Assembly: GCA_014773175.1 (NCBI GenBank) | Contig: VXCM01000044.1 | Span: 198,672-262,671, forward strand | Origin: Lucifuga dentata | Lineage: Eukaryota > Chordata > Actinopteri > Ophidiiformes > Bythitidae | DNA: 64,000 bases | Direction: 5' to 3' | Part shown: positions 30,401 to 46,324 of the stretch, piece by piece | Layout of the letters: the number at the start of each line of letters is the position of its first letter | Position numbering within the stretch: position 1 is the first letter of the stretch | Program-made: the position numbers and the translations under genes | The notes under the pieces: generated by a model | The model's input: only the letters and a program-made list of their open reading frames with translations | Told to the model about the DNA's origin: nothing | Databases searched by the model: none

Positions 30401-33400
30401 ATTTAAAATGTGAAATAACCACTAATAGAACATGTACAAGTCTGAATTCTGTTAGAATTTTGGATGCATGTGCATTTTAATTATATAAATGTGTGTGTGT
30501 GTGTGTGTGTAAACAAGACCATGTGTTGTGCTGCATCTGATGGCCAATCAAGTTAAAGACTGATGCTGGCCGTCGGTTTCTGATCCTAAAGACATTAACA
30601 AGTGCACTGATAGAATGACACTGTCACACACATACACACACAGACAAACACACACATGGTCAGCCATGTGAGAGCCAAAGCATCAAAGGACAGATGCTGA
30701 CAGATGACTTGGTGGGCTCATAGTGTGTAAGGGCATTACTCTTGCTCACATAGAGATACAGATAGATCGTACAAGTATACACACTCATACACACACAGAC
30801 GGGCCCAGATGAGGATTCACTAGCAAGCCCCAGAGGACAAAATTCAGACTTCCCCAGATTTCCCCTGACAGATGGTTAATGGTAATCTGAAAGTTTGACA
30901 TTTTCCGAATGTGTTAATTTTGTTCAAGTCTATGCTTGTGCATTATATTATCCAGTCTGATCCAACACTCCATGAACCGTCTACACTTTACGGAGAGAAA
31001 TCACAGACAGAACACACAGAGAGGTAGCTTCTAAATTTAGACTAGCTAAAGCATTTTTTTTAATACACTCCAGTGGGCCGTCATGGCAGTAAAGATGGAT
31101 TTGTGACAAGCGTGGGAGAGGACCAGGGGTTGATTCGGGGCTGGCACTGCTGGTTTCTCCCCAGGGAAACTCCCTCGGTCTCCCTGTCCCCAACCCCTGA
31201 GATCTGCACACACCTTTGAACTCTGAATAAAACCTCTGCATTACAGCAAATCATACTTGCTGCTTGTAACGTCTTCAGTCGATCCTCTCCTGTATCTATT
31301 CTGCATCTCCCCTGCATTGGCACTGCAGTGGCTACTGCAGTATATGTACGTATATGGGCAGACTGGAACACAGTTTCTCATTTATGATACTAAGGAGGAG
31401 AATTATGAAGCCGTCAGATTGTAAATACAATTCTTGAAGCTAGAAAATTAGGTTGTCAGTCCAATCTATCCTGCCCAAAAAAGCCAGTGTTATTGCTATA
31501 CACAGAATTAACGCCTGCTATAAATTAGCAGAGGAAGAATGCTGCTTTCATTCAGCTTTTCTAATGTTGAATTTGGGTAACAATTATTTTAAAAGTTTTT
31601 TGATTAAATGGCAAGATGTGTTTGAACCTCATAAAATTATATTGCTTTTGACCTGTGAAGTCCTACCTGTCAATTGAAATTTAGGTAGAAGATGAGTGCA
31701 TGTGGGATCAATTTTTCTGCCATATTCCCTGCAAACGGTCAATAAGAAATAGAAAAACTAGGGTGTTTTTCTTTATTTCTAAATCTGATGCTATGATTTT
31801 TAATTGACCCTGTCCCAAACCAAGCCTTACCCTGCTCAGTATGACAGAACAGCCAGAACCTCCTGCCTGCAGGTTCCTGCTTCTATTTATAGACACTGGT
31901 TTCTCTACCTCATTCATTCAGCTGGCCCCAGATCAGCCAACAGAGTCACATCCCCACTCACCAATCAGGGTTGAGATTAATCTGGCAGCCTTTATGACAT
32001 GATAAAACCTTGTCTTTGACCATGAGATCAGTGATGGGGGACCTGAGAATTAAATCAGCCATGTCTCAGCTGGTCTATTGCGCGGTGATGAAGGCTTCGG
32101 GGGGACAAGAGCGGAGACCATGTGACTAACACTCCAGGGGAGTTGGGATGGAAGAGATGGAGGAGGAGGGGGTTAGTGCAGTACACTCCCACACGGACAT
32201 GTGACCAGGCATGATGCAGAGGCACGCAAACATGACATGGGGATAAAATATGATTGCATTTGTAATCATATCTGTACTATATGCACAGATATGGCTGTAA
32301 AGATTCGTGAAAGTGCACGCTGCACATGCACTGTTCAAACACGGACATGCGTGTCAGCAGGTGGTGGTGCGATGGAGATGAGTGGTTTGGATGAATGAGC
32401 AACACACAGGGGAAGAAGGTAGAAGCCTTTAGGCCTGGTCACAAACTGAGGACCAGAGAATGTTCTGGTGCCAAACTGTGTGTGTGTGTGTGTGCATCTG
32501 TGTATTGATGGGAAGTAGAGCATCATGACCTTCATGAGACTGGCTTGACATTGGGCTCCATCCATTTTCTATGCAATGTAAATAATCTGTACATGTAGGT
32601 CTATGCTGATCCCAGTTAGCCAAAATGAATTGAAAACTGCTGTTTAATTAGCAAAATTAAATTTCACGTATGTCATTTCTACAATTTAAAAAAAAAAAAA
32701 AAAAAANAAAAAAAAAAAAAAAAAAGCAGTTAATTATTTTGCCCTTTCAAACACTTAAGGCACTTTTCCAGAGGACATTTTGACCTTACTTTCATCAATA
32801 AAACTTCCTCGGCAGCTGCAGAACACAATAAAAGACAAAAAGATCTCTGCAGTAGCCTCACAGGATTACAACCAATGTTCCCCTCCAAAGAGCAGCTGAA
32901 AAGTCCTGGATCTAGAGTTACAGTTTTCCAGGTGAGGCTCGGATTTCTCTCAGGGCGTGGGTTATATTTGAAGGGGAGAAGTAATAAATACAAAAGTATA
33001 AGAACATATTTTTGAGAAAATATTCTGTACATGGGAAAAACTGGAGGAATTTCAAAGCCAATCACAATCTGCTCAGAATTTCATCATATTACGCCTGACT
33101 CTCCACCCCAGGTTCTTATGTGCTGTCCGTGTCCCAGCCACTCTTCCAAATGAGTTTCATTTCTGACATCGTTTAACAATGCCTGGAACGGATCGAGTTT
33201 TTTGTCCCAAGAGGGCTAACAAAGCCACTGTGACCCCAGGATCACTCTGGTGACAGAAAAAGAACCTGGGAAAACAGAGGATTCATTGCACCCATTTGAC
33301 CTGAAACACAGAGCACTTTCCTGGAACTTCAGCATATGTAATCCTGTATGCACCATCTTGTGTGTGCCTCACTGTGGTGTATTTTCAACTTGATATAGTC

Positions 33401-35875
33401 CAAAAATAAACACCGCCACCAATGACAGTGACCTGAAATGTGTCAGATTCCTGAACATCCAGCTCCAAAAAAGTCGAAAAGTCATTTCGCCACAGCTGAG
33501 CATTGCGTCTCTAAATCCCTAAAAATCATAGTTAAAGGTGAATTAAAGTCTGCATTCTTTCATATTAAGACCTCTATGTCACAGCTTTAAACAAGAGAGA
33601 TTATGTAAGAGTCTAAGTCGGCATGTCATACCAGTACACAGCCTGGAGCTACACCACCAACAATTAATGGGAGTCTGCTTTTGTGGACTCTATTGTTGAC
33701 CTTTTGCACATTTTACTGCATGATCTGCAACACAAAAAATAAAATTTCAATTCATTTTCCCACAACTTGCATTCTCCTGGCATAGCCCATTAGCTATCTG
33801 CCCAACCACACAGAAGATGTCTTATTGCGTCTGAAAAATCATATTCCATTTTCTCAGCCAACATCTCCTGACATAAGCCCCATTCCAGGAAACTGTGTAT
33901 GTTATCACATTGCTCTCTCTGTGGCCTCATTTTGGTGTTCTTCAACGATCTCTCCTGAGGCTTCCTGTGATGCGCACAACTGCAGGGATGATGGATATTT
34001 ACATTACCTTGATATCTAGGCCAGGGAAAAAATCATGTAAGATGTAAACAAATGAAGAAAACGGGTAAATAAATGCACTAATTCTCCATGGTTAAGCCCA
34101 GAAGATATCCAAGGAGATGATGTTTCATGCAAAATCCATAAGACTCAGTATTAATATGAATCTGTTTAGTTACTTTCAATCTGCTTAAGTGGACTTTCTA
34201 CATGTCCTAAGAGCCACAGTGGCTCTATAGCTAAGAGGAGATGGATTTTCAGCAGCTGTGCAAGTCCTGTGATTGGCCGGTAACGTCTGTTGTCATAGCT
34301 TTCAGCCCTACAGATGGCCATGGTTACCGTGGCAATGGCAGCAGGATCAGCATCGGCAGCATCACAGAAAAGATATGCAAAGTATGATGGGAGCATCTCT
34401 GCATCATCATTTCTCTCTGACCTTGCGTGACATGGAGAGGGTGGAAGTCTGCACAGCAAGTTCCAGAAACAGCATCCAAATCCATAGATTCTGGCTTTTG
34501 TTCCCCAATTTTTCCCTCAGAGATCAGCGGGGTCAGTACAGTGGGTATAAGCTCTTCTCTTGTCCCAGAATGACAGGCCCATCTGTCAGGCAGCCTCCTT
34601 GGGACCTTTCACATGCACATCAGCACAACTGGCCCTCCCTGCAGCACAGGATGCAGGCTTCCCGCAGCCCATTAACTATACATGCATTAATGTTATGCTG
34701 TTTGTAATTCAGTCAATGCAAACTTCCTTCCAGCATCAAGCTTACACATAATATCACAACAAAGGTGCACTCAAATTATTTTTACTTTTCTATCATCACA
34801 AAAAAAAGTTGAAAATTAAATGCAGGCTGATCATCCTATGCTGAAATCTATCCATAGTCAGAGTGACCTACCTGGTAAATAAATCCTTTACTGTGGTCCA
34901 CTGAGAGCATGTTGTGTGTCCTGTAAGGTTGGGACAAAATGCCCGCTAAGTCCCCTTGTGCTTGCGGCAATAAACAGATGAGAGGCTAAGGCTCTAAGGT
35001 TCAGGGCCTGAGCCCCAAAGTGGGCTGAAAGTATGTTTTTGAATGTATATGAGTGAGAAAACAAGAATTGCAGAAAAAAGAGACAGTCAGCTTGTCTATC
35101 AGGCAAATCCAAACTCTCCTCTCCTCAGCTGTTCTTCTCATCCGCTCTTCCCATGCTGGAAAACAGCAGCAAACTCACTCCAAAAGCCCGGTGAAAACAC
35201 CACAAATCAGAGCAGGGTGCTCAGCTGAGCTCCGACTCTGCCTCTGCCTCCACTTTCATCCAATGCTAGCATCAAATGTTTCTGACAAGCATCCATCCAC
35301 CAATCCCCCCAGAGAGATTAGCGCTCTGACATCACCGGCGCGTTGCTGTGCACAGTTGAGGTCTGCTGAGCCACCAAGCCCCGGAGCTCTGTTACCTAAG
35401 AGAAGCTCAGCTTAAGTCACAATGAGGCGAATGGCAACATCCTGTGTGAGGGTTTCCATCCAGCCCAGTACACCTCAGCAGTCTACGTGCCACGGTCACA
35501 CCCCTCAAGTGGGCGAAGCAGTAAGAAGGTTGCAGTCCCGCTGTATGTATGCATCTTTAAGTGCATGTGTTTGTGTGTGTGTGTGCGCATGCGAGTGCTT
35601 GCACAGTCAACCTGAGGCACGAAGCTGTTCTCTGGCTGTAGTGCATTGTCAGCAAAACTGAGATCGAGACATGGTGCACAAGAAACAGATTCGGTGCAAC
35701 AAGCAAAGACTGTAACGACTGAGAAATGATAAGAGCTGTTTATACCATCTGATATTTCTTGAAGTTTTAAATTGAAAAAAGATGGTACTTTTACTTTTTT
35801 TTTCAGTTGAATGCCTCCCAAAATCACACTTTGAAGACTGTTAATCTGATTTGTCTCACATTCTCCATCTACCTC

Positions 35876-35939
<64 letters not shown>

Positions 35940-38900
35940 CCTCAATGCCTTCTTCACCCTCCTTTCCACTATCACTTCTATAATTAAACATCAAAAAGAG
36001 CACAGCTGGTCTGGGCTCCATAGCTGCGGTAGGGAGGCTTCCTGTCTGCCAGTTTTGCACAGTTGGATCCTCAAATTGAACAGAGATCACACTAATCTAA
36101 GAAGGCTATGCTCAAAACGACCCGCCTGAGCAACTCAATTCCTCCTTCTGTTCTCCCAACCTGGCCAAAGAACAAGCCCCAGATGGGAAGCTGGGATCAC
36201 ATGTTTTGGGGATTATAGGTTGGGGAACATTGGAGTCTTTGATAAGAATTCATATCTGTAAATCTCTAAGTTTGAGGACATGATTACATACACGGAAAAT
36301 CAACTAAGTCTTTTAAATTAAACAAAAGTGACACAAGACAAAGACAAAACTGTCCAAGATGTCTAAAATCTAGTGTAAAAGCATTTATGGACAAGTAAAA
36401 CTGCTAAAGGTCACTTTAAATGTTCTGCCATGATGCTATAGTTTATTCACAGACAGAATAAACAGAATATATCAGTCAATAAGCACTTTATACCCTATAA
36501 AACATTAATGGAGATGACATTGATGTTTGTTTATGGCAGCATTCAGCATTTTCAAAAAGGGTCACCACTATTGATATTGGTATTGTATTAGAGCAGTTAT
36601 GAGTTAAAACTTTGCACTTAAGCTATTCAAAGGGGATGATCAGATGAGGACATATGACATACAGTTTACGCATCAAATCTCTTTGTTTTGCTTTTATTCA
36701 TACCAGCACCACCAGCTCTCCAAAGCTATTTCACAAGCTGCAAGCCCCAGCTCAGATTAAGTCCCATTATTTATTGCACGTTGTATTCATTCAGCAGGTT
36801 CTCGGCCTTGTTTGGCTGTCAGATGGATTGACACCGATTGACACTGCAATCTACAAATATACCAGACATCTGCTAAACAAGCTGGCAATATTAACCAAAT
36901 GAAGCTTAATATCACTGTAGATTAAAAATGAAATGAGATTGAGTTTTTCTCATGAGCTCTCATACAATGAAACAGCCTGTCTGAAACAAAATCACATTAA
37001 AAACCTGGATATAGACTTATTTTAATGTTTAATGTAACATTTCTTGTGTAATTTCCTCCCTTTTAGGATTCTTGTTTCTCTTGATATTTCTTGTTTTAGT
37101 TGGTTTCATATTTTTCTCCCTTATAGGGCAGATTTTGTGTCTTGAAAACTGTAGTTTGAAGTTCATAAAGAATATCAAATGGCAATTATATTTATTATAA
37201 CTGGATGCCAAATGAAAAAAAAAAACTGAGAAATGACTTACCACATCCTTGCTTTCTTGGGAACTTTGTTCCTGTAAGTCAAAGAACAACAAATAAAATC
37301 AGTGTGCAGAACATTACCACTGAACAGGACAAAGATGTGGGTGTATATTATTTTATTTTATTTTTTAACCTATCTCTATATATAGTACTACACACCATTT
37401 TACACACAATTGCACTGCTTGATTTGCAACTAATAATCATTGCTGTCAAAGAGGGGAAAGATTACTACAAGGGACATAGAAACAAGCAAAGACAAAGACA
37501 CAAACAATGACAGTAATGCAGAGTTCCCAAAAAAATTAGAGAGGAGCAAAAAAGAGAGGGGAGAAAGAAAAACAATTGTGTGAGAACACAATAATGAGAA
37601 TTGAAAATTGGGGGTGTATTCATAGACCCAAGCACCACTGAGTCACCAAAGAGGGTGTAATAATTGGTGTGTGTACTGAGTTAGATTGCTGTTTCTCCAC
37701 TCAATGGCAGCAGAGAAACATGTTTCAGCAAATACAGCACAACGCAAAGAATCCATCCTGCTGTAAATGAAACATACTCTCTTGTGTGATCTTAGAATCC
37801 TGGTAACCTGTTACAACCGGACGCAATGAGGGAGCCGTGCCGTCTTTTCACATGCCGAGGAGTCTCTGAGATTCTCACCACACTAACACCTCACATGCCC
37901 ATGCACATCCTGTCCACACCATAACAACGCATCGGCATGCTGCGTGTGGGCGGAGGGACGAGGGAGGCAGCAGTGAGTTACAGTGACAGAGAAGCAACCA
38001 CACTGCAATGAGACTGCAGGGGAAACGGAGCAGCCATCCCACACCACATCAGCCCTGCAGCCTTCACTGTACAACACACACTCCAGAAAACTAACATTCC
38101 CACTAACTGCACAAATACAGTACTCAAGATGTACTCATGAAACATGAAGTAACATTTCTTCTCTCTCCCCTTGACTAGACAATAAATCCAGAGCAGCAGG
38201 CTTTTTTTTTCCCCCATTTTTTTCTCAGGAGAGGCTCACCTGAATGCTAATAAGGGGAAGCTGATAGGATCTACCTTCAGTGGGCAATGTTTGAGATTTG
38301 CTGACTTCACATTCTAGCAGTGTGCTCAGTGAGCCCTGACCTAATTTCCTACCTGTTTGTCCTCCACCAAAAGCTAAAACAATCCCATGCTTTTGGGACA
38401 CTGGGGGACATCTGTCTCGTTTCTCTCAGGCTTGTGGATAGCATGGGGGAGACCATCAGAAACACCAGATCAAATTGTTTCTGACTTTCCTACTAAACTT
38501 GAGAAGCTCCACACGGAGAAAAAAAAAAAGAACTCACTAATTACCATCATGAGTAACCTCCTTGTGACAGATCGAGTAGTACTTCATGTAACATCTTGAA
38601 ACTGCAGTATACATAAAGCAACAGCTTGACAGCAGGTTTCATTAAAAAAATATCAAAAAAACATCTAATTTAGCTGAGAGGCAAGGTATAATTTGGATCT
38701 TCTCATGTTGGTATACAAATGAATCTAGAAGTGCAGCTTCTGTAACATTTTTCAACCTGTATCCATCATGATTCCTAAACTGAAAGATATATAATAATCT
38801 ACTCTATGAATTTTGTATGTGGTGGATTAATCCAGTTTGTGTGTTTAGGGTGCGCAATACACAGTATTTGTCATGATTTCCAAACGACACACAAATATAG

Positions 38901-39149
38901 CCTGTCAAAATAGGTCATTCGAAAAATATAAGATTTAATGTAATTTTTACATTAATAGGATGTTTTATTCTTACTTTGGCTTTTTTTTTTTATTCTAAAG
39001 GGAAATTAAGCCAATTGAAACTTCACTTTGGTTCATATTTCGTATTGACAGCTTAATGAATGATCACAAAATAGAACCTTAGCGTTTGTATTTTGTCTTA
39101 CCGTGGGTAAGAGCGGCTCCATTTGAGCTCCTTGATCCGTGATGTCCAT
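18469..39149 (-). CDS. slc4a10: Sodium-coupled bicarbonate transporter (NBCn2/NCBE type)
   Basis: Plasma-membrane acid-extruding Na+/HCO3- transporter of neurons and choroid plexus. Coding exons (5' to 3'): 39149-39102, 29463-29382, 28242-28099, 27995-27854, 27761-27601, 27524-27336, 25519-25431, 25164-25007, 24915-24828, 24354-24208, 24126-24032, 23192-23018, 22808-22675, 22529-22284, 21253-21148, 20780-20619, 20306-20193, 20106-19945, 19846-19595, 19502-19434, 19346-19173, 19083-18961, 18878-18814, 18634-18469. All phases close: 1096 residues (human about 1100). Seen: N-terminus [16 protein letters not shown], His/Arg-rich [14 protein letters not shown], cytoplasmic domain with [20 protein letters not shown], membrane domain with [37 protein letters not shown] and KFLGIREQR, and an N-glycosylation-bearing loop at 21253-20700. 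The [19 protein letters not shown] tail identifies slc4a10 over slc4a7/slc4a8. It ends TDLKI, with no ETSL PDZ motif. Exon 7 lies at an N-join with duplicated flank. Confidence 0.95.
21701..22272. mobile_element. TTAA-ended palindromic repeat, copy E, in slc4a10 intron 14
   Basis: Starts near CTGCATGTTTAAGCCCAATA and ends ATGCTCCTTTAA. It contains the internal block GGGACTATATTCCCTGGC. About 570 bp, one of the longest copies. Confidence 0.7.
23392..23405. promoter_or_regulatory. RFX X-box-like palindrome in slc4a10 intron 11
   Basis: GTTGCT AT GGCAAC, one mismatch to the X-box consensus. Confidence 0.4.
25479..25611. repeat. Identical 66 bp copies around a single N at slc4a10 exon 7
   Basis: Bases 25479-25544 and 25546-25611 are identical, with N at 25545. 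The block spans the 5' part of exon 7 and its acceptor site. The inner copy gives a normal exon (25519-25431) whose phase fits exons 6 and 8; the outer copy is most likely an assembly artefact. Confidence 0.88.
26145..26667. mobile_element. TTAA-ended palindromic repeat, copy F, in slc4a10 intron 6
   Basis: Begins TTAAAGGACCATAACC and ends ATGATCCTTTAC. It contains the internal block GGGACTATATTCCCTGGCG. About 520 bp. Confidence 0.72.
26844..27056 (-). other. Unassigned open reading frame in slc4a10 intron 6
   Basis: On the minus strand a pyrimidine-rich acceptor-like site (CTCCTTCAG, ending at 26990) is followed by an open frame. It starts [20 protein letters not shown], continues [18 protein letters not shown], and ends DAYVDSSK with a TAA. 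The composition looks like soluble protein, not random translation. It does not match any slc4a10 segment I know, and joining it to exon 6 would not keep this frame. It could be a decayed exon of another gene, an alternative terminal exon, or chance. Confidence 0.3.
29269..29281. promoter_or_regulatory. RFX X-box-like palindrome in slc4a10 intron 2
   Basis: GTTGCC T GGCAAC, a perfect consensus with a one-base spacer, about 100 bp downstream of exon 2 in transcript sense. Confidence 0.5.
29748..29761. promoter_or_regulatory. RFX X-box-like palindrome in slc4a10 intron 1
   Basis: GTCGCC AT GGCAAC, perfect to the consensus, about 285 bp upstream of exon 2 in transcript sense. Confidence 0.5.
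34323..34336. promoter_or_regulatory. RFX X-box-like palindrome in slc4a10 intron 1
   Basis: GTTACC GT GGCAAT, one mismatch to the consensus in the last base. Confidence 0.35.
35876..35939. repeat. CTAT tetranucleotide microsatellite
   Basis: About 15 uninterrupted CTAT units, bordered by CTAC variants. Confidence 0.95.
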
Positions 39150-40620
39150 CTTTTCTTCTCTTCTTTCACAATAGGCAGGTCGTGATGCGGTAGTCCGTTT
39201 CAGTCAAACGACGAACCAAACCAAAAGACAACGGTGGTTTTGTTGGATTTCTATTTTTCCCCCCTCACATTCACCGGCCGGATTCTCTGGAACGGAGGTA
39301 GCAAAGCATCACCGTCGTGCCCTACATAATTTACGCATGAAGGGGGAGGTAGCGCTTCCCAATAAACGCGTTAAAACCGGACGCGGAGGTGATGAGGCGC
39401 ACGTGAGACGTGAAGCCGCTTCAGGGTACCATGCGCACACTTTAATCCACAAATTTTGTAAAATAATCCCTTACAATGTGGATTTAAATCTGCATGATTT
39501 GCACATAATGCATATTTCAAATATATGAGTGAATGCTCCCAAAAAAAAAAAAAAAAAAAAAAATCACTTATAATATTCAAAATGATGCGTAAATTTACAG
39601 CGACCCGGGGATTCTCCTATATGGCACCTCCATTATATTCTCATTATAATTCCATACCATCTGATTCTATAGGAGGATGTGGGATATCAGAGTTACAGAA
39701 GTATGTGTTGGATTTCATTTCATTTCATCTTCAGAGGTTAAGACATTTTTACATTAAATGACACCTTTTGTTTGTTTTACAGCAAAAATGCTACATTAAA
39801 CCAAATCATGCAATCATGCTGTTGTCGGAGTTGCCATATGAATTTGCTCAACTACTGCGCCATAAGGCCTCTGGAACAGGATGAAAATGGACAGTAGTAT
39901 ATTACTATTAGAATATTTTAATGGCGATTATGGAAGCTGCAGAAATTCGTTGTGCACTCGATCATTATTTCCAGCTGCAGCACACGATGCTGCACCGGCA
40001 TCAGCATCATCAGCATCCAGATTAGCCCACACAAGGATGCTGCTGCTGTGGGGAAATTTATACAGTGGCGCCCCCCTTTGGTGGAATCTATGAAGTGTCA
40101 AATCGCTTTGCGAAGCGGCGCTGCCAGATCAGATTGTGTTAATTAGAAATAATTAGGTTTATTATTCAATCAGAATACAGTTAAAGGTTGGCTTAATTCA
40201 CGGGCATACATTAATGGTTTTAAATGAATTTCATTGGCATTGTAATAGTTTAAGTCTGGTTTGCTAATGCTGCCCAAGCTCCCTGACAGGATTCTATATA
40301 GGTTCCTATATATTGTGAAGTAGTTAAATATCAGTATAATTTCATTCATGAGTGTTTGCACAGTTAGAAACTATTAAATTTGTTTTAATAATGAGTTTAA
40401 TTCTTCCGATCTGTCATTCATTCGTTGGTTATCATCATACCACGTGGCCATATCTAAAAGGCAGCGGCAAATATTTATGCAGATCCAATGATGAGATCCA
40501 ATTTGAAATGAAAAGTGTTAGGAGATCTCAGTCCAGACACCTGACAGCATCACCTAGGAGGGAGAAGTTAGGATGTTGTTGTTGATCCGGATCTGGATCC
40601 GCCCAGTCAGGCGTCACAGC
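39150..40620. other. Head-to-head intergenic region slc4a10 / stk24
   Basis: Contains the slc4a10 5'UTR and upstream region on the left and the upstream region of stk24 on the right. Apart from an A-run at 39541-39563 nothing repetitive stands out, and there is no N. No coding exon was recognised. Confidence 0.5.
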
Positions 40621-40626
40621 ACCGAC

Positions 40627-40634
40627 AAGATGGC
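40627..40634 (+). promoter_or_regulatory. YY1-type motif and short upstream ORF in the stk24 leader region
   Basis: AAGATGGC is the core YY1 motif that often sits just downstream of TATA-less promoters. The same ATG (40630) opens a nine-codon frame, MAESTGRK then TGA, that would be an upstream ORF if transcription starts before it. The transcription start is not known. Confidence 0.35.
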
Positions 40635-41281
40635 CGAGAGTACGGGACGAAAGTGAGGGAGAAAACAAAAACACAGGCGAGCTAACATTGCTGCAGATGT
40701 CAGGCCTGGAGAATTCCTGGAGACAAAAATTTACGCGATAAAAGCTCGGTAATCCGTTAATAAAATACTCGTTTCTGTGGAGGATATTTGCGGGATGCAG
40801 ACACGTTGTGCTCCAAGTCTGCTCGCTGACACAACGTTCGTCAGGTCGTCTGCGTTGGCTAGCTAGCAAGCTAACCATGTTAGCTAGCTGACAAAACCGC
40901 TAGCGAGAGAATACGCTTTCAGAACGTGTCAGTAAGTAAACGGTGTAATATACAACAGATTATATTTCTTCATAACTGAGGACTCATAATTGTTGCGCTT
41001 GAACAGTTTGCCTCAGCAACGTTTGGAAATCGAATTTGCTAGTTAACGCTTAGCAGCTGGTTAGCATGCTAATATTGCGGAATTCTTGTTTGCAGCTTTA
41101 GAGTTAGCATTAGCCAACGTCTGCTAGGCTTGCTCAGCTGTTTGGGGAGAGTTGGGGTTGTTTCGACGAAAGACACTTGGACATTTTCTCTGTTAATTAA
41201 AGCACCGAGACATTCAGACTTTGCAGTATCTGGGTAGCCTTGGACATCTACTTGTGGAGGATTGCTAACATCAACGCAACT

Positions 41282-41410
41282 CCCAGCCGGACTGGAAACA
41301 TAAGCCGAGCCGAGAAGATCCGAGATCTGCGGTGTCGGACGAGGTNCCCAGCCGGACTGGAAACATAAGCCGAGCCGAGAAGATCCGAGATCTGCGGTGT
41401 CGGACGAGGT
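41282..41410. repeat. Identical 64 bp copies around a single N in the stk24 5'UTR
   Basis: Bases 41282-41345 and 41347-41410 are identical, with N at 41346. They lie just upstream of the stk24 start codon (41432). An unmerged contig overlap is the simplest reading; the coding sequence is not affected. Confidence 0.87.
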
Positions 41411-41431
41411 GCAGATCCAGTCAGAACCATC

Positions 41432-46324
<4,893 letters not shown>

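Larger units (their letters stand above)
29464..39101. other. slc4a10 intron 1 (9.6 kb), no coding exon recognised
   Basis: The longest intron in the window. It contains a poly-C run with N (29645), a TG run (30489-30510), a poly-A run with N (32707), and a tetranucleotide array (35876-35939). I found no exon-like block with recognisable protein similarity, but alternative 5' exons of slc4a10 cannot be excluded. Confidence 0.5.

Noticed and set aside
30981..31371. Minus-strand frames of 86-96 residues in slc4a10 intron 1
   Set aside because: No recognised similarity, no splice context and no codon pattern; treated as chance frames.
35422..35827. Frames across the TG-rich tract at 35560-35610
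   Set aside because: Generated by the microsatellite (repeated CVCV residues); low complexity.
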